Positions 9,792 through 19,239 of a stretch of DNA of 20,000 bases are shown piece by piece. The translations under genes and the position numbers were made by a program. This DNA is from Trachelipus rathkii (Eukaryota > Arthropoda > Malacostraca > Isopoda > Trachelipodidae). The stretch spans positions 1 through 20,000 of the forward strand of contig JABUQX010028277.1 in assembly GCA_015478945.1 (NCBI GenBank), given 5' to 3'. Below the pieces are notes generated by a model. The model did not search any database. It saw only the letters and a list, made by a program, of their open reading frames with translations, and had not been told where the DNA came from. The number at the start of each line of letters is the position of its first letter. The stretch's first letter is position 1.

Positions 9792-12700
9792 TTCTTTCTT
9801 TCTTTCTTCACCTTCCTCTTTGCCCCAAAAGATTGGGGGTATGGTGCTGTACAACATGCATCGGAAAGAAAAGCAGTAGAGAACATGAAAACGTCGAAAG
9901 GAAAGCCCAGCCTTACACGCCCCCTCATGTTACCATTAATTTAGTGAGAGTTCGTCACCAGACAGAAAAATTCCACCCTTAGAGCATCATGGAGACCGCG
10001 ACGGACCCCTCACTATGGTAAATCGTCAATGTAAGGGTTCCTCCCCTGGCCCAGGTGGGCCACAACCATGCCCCCATACAAAACCCCGCCATTCTACTTC
10101 CTATCATGCACTTTATTCTCGCCTCTGCAAACCACATTTCTTCTCCTTTCAGAATTCGGTTCACCGACATCAATCCACTGTCTCTTCGGTCTCCCAGCGG
10201 GTCAAGATTCCAACCACACTCACCACTATACATCCGATTAAACAACCGACTATCATCCATTACCATTTTCCACAGACCAACCATCTCAACATACTTTCAT
10301 TTATTTCTCATTTACTTTCTACACACCACACCACTCTCTAATTACGTCCATATCTCTCTTAAATCAATCTTCTCAACCTAGCACACCCTAAGTTTCCATC
10401 TGAACACATTGACTTTAGATCTATACCTTCTTATTTCCACAGGACCATAGTCTCAAACTACCATACAATACAGGACCACATTACCCTAGTAAGACCCTCA
10501 GCACACATCAAGGACTTTAGTCCTTGCCATTCACCAACGATTTTATTTCCACGCCACCTTCCTGCCATTCACAATATTCCTACTACACATAGAACATCGT
10601 CCGTTTCCCTTTCATCAAATATACCCTAAATATTTAAACATACAGACACTTGTTCTAGCTGCTCACCATCTACACACATAACTTCACACTGAGGAGTAGT
10701 CCTCACTCACAACCATAACCTTACTCTTGACTACGTTACTATTCAAGCCCTCCTTTCACACACCCTGCCAAAATCCCTCTATCACCTCTCAAACTCTCTT
10801 CAGATTTCGCCACACAAAAATAAACCGCATATAATAGGTAGGGCACCCTCCAATATCTTCCATTCTCCATTTCTAACCACCATTTCCTGGCCATCCCCAC
10901 CTCAAATTCTTTCATAACCCAATCCATATTCAAATTACATAACCAAGGAGACATAACACACCCTGTCTCACTCCGCTATTAATCCGAAACCAATCACCAT
11001 TGACACCATTTATTCTTCACACGCTTCATCTATCATCATACATACTTTTTGATTCCATTCAATAGCCTACCACCAACACCATATATCACATAAACTAGCC
11101 ATAACGCTATCCCCCTATTAATACACTACTCATACGCCGTGCAATCCAATTAAAACAAAATACAATTTATTTCTTTCTTCTCCCTCATTTTCTCAAATCA
11201 TTTGTTTCAATGTACAAGATTTGATCCACACATCTCTACCACTCCTAAACAACGCTTGTTCTTCACCAATCAAGTCCCTCAGTCCATCGACGCACTCTTT
11301 CGACCAAAATACCAGCATATACTTCCCTACAACACTCAAATAAACTTATTTCCCCTATAATTTCACAGTTCCCCTTTTCTCCCTTACCATTATATAAGGA
11401 TACTTTACCGCTCTACCTCCAATCCCTTGAACTATACCCTCCATACAACGCTTTAGTTACACAAAACTTTCCAATCCAATCCATCCAATCAATCACCATC
11501 TCGCTCCGCTCTTGATCATTATTTCACTAGTAATTTCATCATATACCTGCAGGGATTTACATTCTTCAACTTTCTCACCCTACCCATTACCTCCTCACTT
11601 ACTGAATAACCCTCAATTACCAATTCCTTCTTGCAACATCAAAACCGCACACATTCACTAACACCTACATCTTTTACTGTAATATTTGTGCAAGATTTTC
11701 AGAAGTGTTCTTTCCACACTCACCCTCACCATATTCATCAGTTAAAAAAAAAGCACCATCCTATTCATGTATTCTAAGCAGAATTCCCCTTATTCTCATT
11801 CTTAACCTTTCGCGCTTCCTTCACAGAAGAGCTTCCCTATTCCCTGGTATGTCCTCATTCATCCTCCTTTCCAAACTGTTCATTTACCTCTTGTTTCTCC
11901 TACGTATACACTTTTAGTATTTCTTTTTCCTCCTTATATAATTCCCAAGCATCTTTCTTTATGAATCTTCTCATTTTGCTATTTCGGTATACATTCAACC
12001 ACGGCTTCTTTTTTACCTTTACCGCTTTCATCACCTCATCATTCCACCACTCACTGTTAATATTCTTACTTCCTTCTTTAGCACATCCACATCCACATAC
12101 TTCCTTTGCACAACTAACAATTGCTTCCTTCATTTGCCCCCAGATTTGCTCAGTATCAACTTGTTCACATTCAACCATTTACTAGCGAGCGCTCTTACAT
12201 ACTTACCCTTATTATCTTGCACACTTAACTTCTCACTCTTAATTTTACCTACTTCCTTTCGTATCACCTTTCTCTCCATCCAAGCCCCCCACTAACTTAA
12301 TTTACATAGAACAACATAATGATCCGGATAATCCATTCCCTAAACCCCTATGATTTAAACATTTCCAACACTACTTACATCTCCTCTTAACAACACTAAA
12401 TATCAATAATACTTTTCACTTCGATTACCATCTCTTACTACGCCAACTTCCTAGGATTATTACTTATTGGATACTTGTGTTTAAAAAGAAGTATTAACAC
12501 ACCAAAGAACCACAGAGGTGCTTACACACATACCTCTTCCTTCACAGAAATCATCACCTTCCTACCATTCTCATTTTCTCCCCCCCGCACCCCAAAACCA
12601 CCTGTTATTACATCCCTTTTGATCACCTATCCAACCACTTCAGGTCCCCCAAAACTATCAATCTGAAGCTCCTACTTAACCCATCCAAAAAATCATTCAG

Positions 12701-12880
12701 ATTATCCCAAAAATCGACTCTTCTTCACACGTTCTCCCTTCAGAGGACTACTACGTCCACAACCCACACATACCTTGACCTTTTCAAACTCTAAAGTTTA
12801 ACCATTAGATTCTAGGACTCAACACAATCCGAAAGTCTACCATGCCTTCATACCACAGGTCACTCATCAAACACAGGTCA
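9792..12880 (-). mobile_element. LINE copy C, mirror partner of copy B
   Basis: This copy is transcribed on the minus strand. Its 3' tail is GAAA repeats at 9792-9808, a hairpin (9823-9839) and the 3' UTR up to the stop at 10026-10028. The coding part extends to about 12740 and the 5' flank shared with copy B to about 12880, where (TA)n begins. Some stretches are cleaner than in copy B, and it carries its own differences, including a 6-bp tandem duplication. Confidence 0.85.
10026..12740 (-). pseudogene. Endonuclease-reverse transcriptase polyprotein of LINE copy C, broken
   Basis: The endonuclease motif equivalent to GDLNGWIGD lies at about 12621-12650 with one added base. The linker is open over 11900-12178 and contains EQIWGQMKEAIVS, NSEWWNDEVMKAVK and MRRFIKKDAWELYKEEKE. 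The motif A region near 11125-11155 is degraded. Over 10739-10954 an open frame gives SPWLCNLNMDWVMKEFEVGM, the region after RT motif B, then VPYLLYAVYFCVAKSEESL. Here the family's YADDL is replaced by YAVYF, so the catalytic aspartates are missing. The tail matches RNGGVCMGAWLWPTW in a shifted frame near 10050-10110. It is not functional as written. Confidence 0.83.
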
Positions 12881-13015
12881 CTATATATATATAATATATT
12901 ATATATTATATATATAATTATATAATATATTATATATATATATATAATATATATATATATATACTATATAATATTATATATATATTATATATATATATTA
13001 TCATACTGTATATAA
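12881..13015. repeat. (TA)n tract at the 5' border of LINE copy C
   Basis: An impure TA repeat, the mirror of the tract near 4938-5066. No gene is seen. Confidence 0.85.
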
Positions 13016-13019
13016 AATA

Positions 13020-13500
13020 AAATCCCCTCCCTCCTCACCAGCTAAATTCTATAAAAACATCTACAACATTATTCCCCCTCCCCCTCCCAATAGGTCATGG
13101 CTTTACCACATATCATACACAACTAACTAACACGTACCTACAAAGCCGCCCCAATAACAATTTACTAAACTCCCCTCCCAAAAATATTCCCTATGGAATG
13201 AAACACTGTCCAGCAAGAGGCCAAAATTGACCTTCGCCGGCAGCAGATTCAGGTCACCCCACCCAAACTCTTACAAATATAAATATAGATTCAAACTAGA
13301 CAATGTTACCTCCCGCTCTAGCACCAGATGTCACATCTCCCAGGACACAATGGAGCACCTCCTTCTGGGGTGCACCGCTCTCGACGCCCCTGTGCCGACT
13401 TCTCTATATCTTTCCTTCTCGACCTGTGAAACCGCCCAAGAGCGGTGGCCGGCTTCCTGGAAGCAGTGTGGCCCTCCAATTGAGGTGGGCCAGGGGCAGA
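13020..13500 (+). other. CG-rich block resembling a LINE 3' coding end, mirror copy
   Basis: This is the cleaner of the two copies. One plus-strand frame (13227-13500) contains RCHISQDTMEHLLLGCTALD, with C, H and C spaced as in the carboxy-terminal zinc motif of many LINE polyproteins. A second open frame overlaps and contains SRPVKPPKSGGRLPGSSVAL. Pyrimidine-rich DNA precedes it at 13020-13230. The first cysteine of the motif is absent and no reverse transcriptase is upstream, so the identification is weak. The block ends at TA repeats before the hAT-like end. Confidence 0.38.
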
Positions 13501-13518
13501 AGTATATATATATATATT

Positions 13519-13610
13519 TAGTGATGGGACGATTATGAAATTTTATGCCGATTGACGATGACGATTAGAGCAAATTTTGCCGATACGATGACGATTTATT
13601 GAAAAAAAAT
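13519..13610 (+). mobile_element. Solo hAT-like terminus, mirror copy
   Basis: It begins TAGTGATGGGACGATTATG directly after TATATATATT. It continues with two GATGACGATTTA-like units (about 13551-13567 and 13586-13600) separated by AGCAAATTTTGCCGAT, as on the left arm. No matching second end is seen. Confidence 0.5.
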
Positions 13611-13622
13611 ATTTTATTTTTT

Positions 13623-13668
<46 letters not shown>

Positions 13669-13778
13669 ATTTATATTTATATATATATATATAGATTATT
13701 ATACAAGTAAATATAAATATGTATATATAATATATATATATTATTATATAATATATATAATATATATTATATATATAT
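13611..13778. repeat. T-rich, (CT)n and (TA)n simple repeats
   Basis: A T-rich stretch is followed by (CT)n at 13627-13661 and TA-rich sequence up to the mariner end. This is the mirror of 4205-4372. Confidence 0.88.
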
Positions 13779-15501
13779 AGGCGTGATCAATTAATATTGC
13801 GAAAAAATTCAGCATGATTATTCCTTGCTTAAATATAAGATAATATATGTGTCAATAAACATTTCACCGAAAAGGCCTCGTTTCCAAGCATACAAGGGTT
13901 GATGAAACCCTCATTTAAACATTAAGTTACAAAAAACAGTAAACTAAATTTGGAAAGATAATGAACAAATTCATTCAATTTATCATTTAATTATAAGAAT
14001 ACATACTTTACTGCACAGAAGAAAATATTCAACAGAAATAGTACGAAGCGATGGTGCACTAAGGTTATAACAAATGTTGAAAATTAGCACCCCCAGCGGC
14101 AAAACAAGCCTCTATTCTGCAACGCATTGATTTGGCGGACACCGTTCAAATTATACAGTTGTGTGTGCCGAATTGTGTCACAAGACGCGATTATGCGAGC
14201 CCTTAATCTTCGGGACTTCAATGTTGCTGTATATAACCAAAAATGTTTCAGGTGAACCCCTTACAAGAAGAAATCCAAATGCATTTAGTCTGGGACTGCG
14301 AGAGGGCAGTTCTGATACCTCCTCGACCTATCCAACGACGTGGATATACAGTTCTCAAATAGTTACGAGCAACTAATTGAAATGAGCTGGAGCGCCGTCG
14401 TACATGAAATACATTTTCGATCTTAATTGTGACGTCTTCCAGCAGTGTAGGCAAGTCATGTTCAAGGAATTGGCGATAAACGTCTCCAGTAAGCCTCGCT
14501 GGTAAAAAGAATGGAACTATCAAATGGTCGCCAACATTTCCGACCCATACATTCAATGAAAATTGGTGTTGTGTTGAGGGCGGCTTTCAACTATTGCATG
14601 TGGGTTCTCATCAGCCACATATGTGATTGTTGTGGAAGTTCGATATGGCCGTCTCTGGAAAAATTTGCCTCAACGGTGAACAATATTTCTGCTAAATGGT
14701 GAGAATTGTCTGCCAATCTTCCTGATTGCATCCATCGACACAAAAGCTACTTTTGCAGGAAAGATTCTGTTGGTACAAGTCCTGCCACTCGTGGATGTGG
14801 TTTAAGGGTTACAGAAGTTGATTTCAATTACCCTGAAAAACGATGTTGAATACCTTAACATCGTAGTGTTGGCAGCAATCTTTTCTGGTTAACTTGTTGT
14901 AGGACTGTCCTCAAGTTCTTGGAGAACCTGCTTCTTCAGCATCTTGGAGTTGGAAACTTGAAAGTCCCGTTTCCATTAGCAAGTTTTTTAAAACTTCCTG
15001 CTTCTCTAAAACGTGATGGAGACCGTGCAAAATAGTATGATGCGGGTGATGAAACACGATTAGGGTAACATTTCGTTCATAGAATACGCATGTTGCTGTT
15101 ACATGAATTACCCGTTCTTACGACAGTAAACAAAATGATATCGCACATTTCCATATTTGGTAATTCATTTTTTTGAAAATGATGAGGCAAACTGAACAAC
15201 AAGACTTGACGCAACCCTTAACAGTATATGTATAATGAGCGAGATTACGGAACTAGTAAATACAGGCTTTCCGTACCCTTTTTCCTACGGTGTATTTGCT
15301 GCTTATTATTTAAAGGTTGAGATGTAAGGTACGGGACGGGCAACTGGAATATATGCAGATATGCCCACAAAAGTTCATCACACTCTGTATCTTGGAAAAC
15401 AAGGCGTTATATCAGGTGAAATGTTTATTGACAATATTATGCTTATATTTATCGCAAGGAAATATCATACTGATTTTTTTCGCAATATTACATATATACC
15501 T
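13779..15501 (-). mobile_element. Tc1/mariner-superfamily element, mirror copy
   Basis: The ends are inverted repeats: 13779-13905 begins AGGCGTGATCAATTAATATTG, and about 15374-15501 ends TTACATATATACCTTATAT. They match the terminal repeats of the left copy. Both borders are TA repeats. The transposase inside reads on the minus strand. It differs from the left copy by many indels and by several substitutions. Confidence 0.87.
14060..15130 (-). pseudogene. Mariner-type (DDE) transposase, mirror copy, frameshifted and catalytically altered
   Basis: The longest open stretch (14248-14556) reads NVWVGNVGDHLIVPFFLPAR and LTGDVYRQFLEHDLPTLLED, then shifts and returns in VARNYLRTVYPRRWIGRGG. A YDGAPAHF block carries the second catalytic D at 14397-14399. 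The first catalytic site reads LFTVE (the valine codon lies at 14672-14674) where the family has FTDE, so one metal ligand is lost. The third motif, PRSPDLN-like, is frameshifted near 14280-14310. The amino-terminal DNA-binding part (about 14830-15130) is heavily decayed. Like its partner it cannot make a functional protein as written. Confidence 0.83.
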
Positions 15502-15533
<32 letters not shown>

Positions 15534-15590
15534 GTATATATATATATATAATAATTTATATATAATATTATATATATATATCATATATAA
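15502..15590. repeat. (TA)n tract between mariner copy and LINE copy D
   Basis: TA-rich sequence mirrors 2449-2535. LINE copy D begins directly after it at ATACTTTCTATTAAACACAAG. Confidence 0.85.
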
Positions 15591-15599
15591 TACTTTCTA

Positions 15600-18177
15600 T
15601 TAAACACAAGAGCTAATTCACATAAGCCTTATACTAGAGCTTGGTTAGGTATCGAGATGGTATACGAAGTTGAAAAGTCATGATTAAGTTTAGTGTGGGA
15701 AGAAAGGAGATGTTGGAAGTATGTGTTGGATGTTAAATCAGTTAGGAGGTTTAGGAATGGGATTATCGGACATTATGTTGTTCTATGTAAAATTAATTCT
15801 AGTTGGGGGCTGGATGGAGAGGCAAGGTGATACAGAAAGGAAGTGGTTAAATAAGAGTGAGAAGTTAAGTGTGCAAGATAAAAGATAAGTATGATAAGAG
15901 CGCTCGTAGTAAAACGTTGAATGGAACAAGTGATACTGCATTTCAATATCTGGCGGTCAAAGAAGGAAGCAATTGTAGTTTAGTGCAAATGAGTGTGTAG
16001 GATGTGCTAAAGATAGGAAGTAAGAATGTTAAACAGTGAAGGGATGGAATGAAGAGGTGATGAAAGCGGTTAAGGTAAAAGAAGGTGGTTTGGAATTGTT
16101 ACTAAAAGCAAAATGATGGAAGATTTCAAAAGGAAAGACAGATGCTTGGAATTATATAGGAGGAAAAAAGGAATACTAAAAGTGTATACGTAGGAGAAAC
16201 AAGAGGTAAATGAACAGTTTAGGAAGGAGGATGACATGAGGACAATACAAGAAATAGGAAGCTCTTCTGGAAGGAAGCGGCAAAGGTTTAAGGAATAAGG
16301 AATAAGGGGAATCTGCTTTAGATAATGAATAGGGATGGTGCTTTTTGTAACTGATGAAATGGAGTGAGGGGAGTGTGGAAAGAACACTTGAAAATCTGCA
16401 CAATAATTAACGAGTTAATTGGATGAGGTGTTAGTAAATGTGTGCGGTTTTGATGGGGCAAGAAGGAATAGGTGATTTGGGGATGAGGTTATTAGTAGGA
16501 GGAGGTAAATGGGTCAGGGTGAGAAAGTTGAAGAATGGGTAAAATCTGCAGGGATATAGTGGAATTAGCTAGTGAAAAAATTATGATCAAGAGCGTAGGC
16601 GAGATGAAAGCCTGCATGAACATTTGAGGAAACCCCTTTAGCCGCAGCAACCAGTTCGCAACATGTAATAAAAGCGTTTATGGAGGATATTAGCTCCTAG
16701 GATGGAGAGAGAGCCGGTAACAGTACCCTTGAGGTTAAGGGTAGGAGAAAAAGAGGGAAACTGTTAGAATTATAGCGGGAATAAGTCTTATTGCAGTGTT
16801 GTTGGGAAGGTGTATTTGACATGGTATTAGTTGGTCGAAAGAGTGCGTCGAGTGAATGAGGGACTGATTGCGTAGAAAGAAAAGGTCAGCGTTGTAGGGA
16901 AGTAGGAATAGAGGATGCTGATGAAGATCACAATCTATACATGTGAAACAATCATGATGAGAAAAATGAGGACGAGAAGAAGGAAATAAATATGATATAT
17001 TAGGTTTATGGATTGCAACAGGCGTAATGATAGAGTTAATAGAAGCGTAATATGGCAGGTGTTAGTGCATATATAGGTGGTTGGGTGGTAGGCTTCCTGA
17101 ATGGATCAAAGTATTGTATGACGATAGTGAAGCGTGTGTAAGAGTAAATTGAGTTGAAAGTGTGATGGTTATAGATTAATAGCGGAGTAGACAGGGGGGG
17201 GGGGGGGGATTTGTGTTATGTATCCTTGGGTTAGTTCATTTGAATTTGGTGGGGTTATGAAGCAATTTGAGGTGGGAGAATGCAGAAAATGTGTTAGGAA
17301 TGGTTGGAGAAATGGAGTGAGTGGAGGGTGCCTACCTTTTATATGCGGATGATTTGTGTTCTGCTGTGAGCGATCTGAAGAGAAGTTTGAGAGAGATTTT
17401 GATAGAGAGATTTTGGGCAGGCGGTGTGTGAAAGTGAGGGGAGCTTGAAGTAAACGTGGATGAAGAGTAAGGTTATGGTTGTGAAGTGAGGACACTTCCT
17501 CATGTGAAGTTAATGTTAGGTGTGAGCAGCTAGACAAGTTTGTTCTGAGTTTAAATATTAGGGTATATGTTGGATGAGAAGGGAACGGACGATGCGAGTG
17601 TAGTAGGAAAGTTGTGAAATAGGCAGGACAGGGAGGCTGGATGCAATTAAATCGGTTGGTGATGCTAAAGGGACTAAGTCTTGGAGTGCGCTAGGGTCTT
17701 ACATGGAGGGTATGTTGTTACGTGTGTTATTGTATGGTAGTGAGCTATGCTGGAATAAGAAGCCTACTAGATCTAAAGAATTCAATGGTTCAAGATGGAC
17801 AAATTCACTTAGGGGTGTGCATGAGTGTGAGAAATTGATAAGAGAGATGAACAGTATTAGAGCAGTGGTGTGGTGTGAAGAAAGTCGTAAATCAGAGAAT
17901 AAATGAAAGTATGAATGATAGTCGGTTGGTTCATGTGGAAAAAGGAGAATGATAGTAGGTTGGTTAAGCGGATGCTTTAGTGGTGAGTGTGTTGGGAACG
18001 ACGGCTGGGAGACCGAAGAGAAAAGTGGATTGAGTCGTGGAAACGCAAATGTCTGAAGGAGAGAAATGGAGTTTAGGCAGAGGCGAGAATAAAGGTGCAT
18101 GATAGGAAAGAATGGCGGGGTTTGTATGGGGGCATGGTTGTGGCCACCATGGGCCAGGGGATGAACCCTTACATTGA
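15600..18177 (+). pseudogene. Endonuclease-reverse transcriptase polyprotein of LINE copy D, broken
   Basis: The endonuclease end near 15761-15785 is the degraded GLSDHYVV segment with one base lost. The linker follows at about 15820-16090. The RT entry (KGKGEKG-like) is near 16725-16765. The motif A region, degraded from FMDFAQAYD, is at 17004-17036. The motif B position is disrupted by a run of 15 G (17194-17208). YADDL is readable at about 17340-17358 with both aspartates. The C-terminal part is best over 17703-17906 (MEGMLLRVLLYGSE and WNKK) and 18095-18130 (MHDRKEWRGL). Many single-base shifts are present. It is not functional as written. Confidence 0.83.
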
Positions 18178-18402
18178 CGATTTTACCATTAGTAGAGGGT
18201 CCGTCGCGGTCCATGATGCTCTAGGGTGGACTTTTCTGTCTGTGACGAGGCTCTCATACATTAGAATGGTACAAGAGGGGCGGCTAAGGCGGGCTTTCTT
18301 TTCGACCGTTTGTCATTTTCTTACTGCTTTTCTTTTCCCATGCTTGTACAGCACCTTACCCCCAATTTTGGGGCAGGGAGGTGAAGAAAGAAGCAAAGAA
18401 AG
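18178..18402 (+). other. 3' untranslated region and tail of LINE copy D
   Basis: This is the most complete example of the family's 3' end. It has GGGTCCGTCGCGGTCC (18199-18212 region), GATGCTCTAGGGTGGA, CTGTCTGTGACGAG and TGCTTGTACAGCACC. A perfect inverted repeat CCCCAA-TT-TTGGGG follows at 18360-18373, then GAAGAAAGAAGC and TA repeats. Confidence 0.7.
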
Positions 18403-18443
18403 ATATATATATATATAATATTGTATATATATATGATATATAT

Positions 18444-18484
<41 letters not shown>

Positions 18485-18494
18485 ATATTATATA

Positions 18495-18525
<31 letters not shown>

Positions 18526-18822
18526 ATATATATAATAATTATATATAATATAATATATATATATATATATAAATATATTATATATTATAATTATATATAT
18601 AATATATATTATTACAATTAATACTATATACTATAATATACTATATATATATATAATATATAATATATATATATATAGTATTATATATATTATCCCCTAT
18701 ATATATATATATATATAGTATAATATATATATATTATATATATATATATATTATATACTATATTAATATATATATATATATATTATATATTATATATATA
18801 TATATAATATATATATACTATA
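18403..18822. repeat. Long (TA)n tract marking the right end of the inverted repeat
   Basis: About 420 bp are almost entirely T and A, with TATA units and occasional single C or G. It contains no coding sequence; YIYI-type translations are artefacts. The mirrored order ends here. Confidence 0.9.
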
Positions 18823-18904
18823 AAAAGGCTGTAGCAGGACGGGTACAGGGTTCAACCTCCCGAAAATTATTTAGCGTCAAAATTTATTGATTCTTAAGTC
18901 TCAA
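18823..18904. other. Short unidentified stretch
   Basis: It includes GCTGTAGCAGGACGGGTACA and GGGTTCAACCTCCCG. I see no reading frame or repeat partner in the window. The GGTTCAACC string resembles a tRNA T-arm, but no cloverleaf can be drawn around it. Confidence 0.4.
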
Positions 18905-18931
18905 TAATACATAATAAAAATAATAATAATA

Positions 18932-18976
<45 letters not shown>

Positions 18977-18987
18977 ATAATAAATTA
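18905..18987. repeat. (AAT)n trinucleotide microsatellite
   Basis: A run of AAT/ATA units with few interruptions. On the minus strand it gives a meaningless poly-leucine translation. Confidence 0.92.
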
Positions 18988-19094
18988 ATAACATTAATAC
19001 GATTCTTAAATGAAAAGTATTTATTAAAGGAAATGAGGAGACATGTTTATGGTCCGTAACGATTTCTAAGGTCAAGTGGCTGTTCCTCTTACAT

Positions 19095-19215
19095 GTATAA
19101 AATATTTTAGATCAGGGACTTAAATGTAAAGTTTTCAAGTTTGCAGATGATTAGCAAATTGGCTACTTCAATAAGGAATAATGATGGATGTATAAAGATT
19201 TAAAAAGATAAAGGA
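19095..19215 (+). pseudogene. LINE reverse transcriptase fragment with FADD catalytic motif
   Basis: The plus strand reads DQGLKCKVFKFADD. After a one-base shift it continues SKLATSIRNNDGCIKI and, after a stop, KD. This matches the stretch of CR1/Jockey-type reverse transcriptases around motif C, where the FADD aspartates bind metal and the short lead-in (typically YINDI before a GL-CKISKFADDTK pattern) is conserved. Only about 40 codons remain. It lies just upstream of a segment that belongs before the RT in such elements, so it must come from a separate copy. The family is inferred by pattern; I could not run a search. Confidence 0.62.
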
Positions 19216-19239
19216 GGGAGCTGTAATGTTAAGATTCGG

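Larger units (their letters stand above)
9134..18400. repeat. Right arm of the ~9-kb imperfect inverted repeat
   Basis: This is the mirror image of the left arm, starting at the hAT terminus next to the axis and ending with the 3' tail of LINE copy D. It is slightly longer than the visible left arm because the left arm is cut by the window edge within the 3' UTR of LINE copy A. Everything after about 18400 has no visible counterpart at the left. Confidence 0.88.
15590..18402 (+). mobile_element. LINE copy D, 5'-truncated, complete 3' end
   Basis: This is the mirror partner of copy A. It starts at the same interior point of the endonuclease, so it lacks the GDLNGWIGD half. The coding end is the TGA at 18175-18177. 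The full 3' UTR, a perfect hairpin (18360-18373), a GAAGAAAGAAGC stretch and long (TA)n follow. It matches copies B and C well in the stretch that is degenerate in copy A. It has its own foreign-looking patch at about 16595-16670. Confidence 0.85.

Noticed and set aside
1..18400. The whole inverted structure as one giant DNA transposon (Maverick/Polinton-type) or a viral genome with long inverted repeats
   Set aside because: There is no polymerase B, integrase, packaging ATPase or capsid-like coding region between or within the arms. The content is ordinary, separately recognisable transposable elements.
18823..18865. Possible tRNA or tRNA-derived SINE head (GGGTTCAACC string)
   Set aside because: Only a T-arm-like string is present. 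I could not find an acceptor stem, anticodon arm or A box at proper spacing.
18884..19075. Poly-leucine/tyrosine frame on the minus strand
   Set aside because: This is a translation of the (AAT)n microsatellite. No conserved signal or membrane protein context is present.
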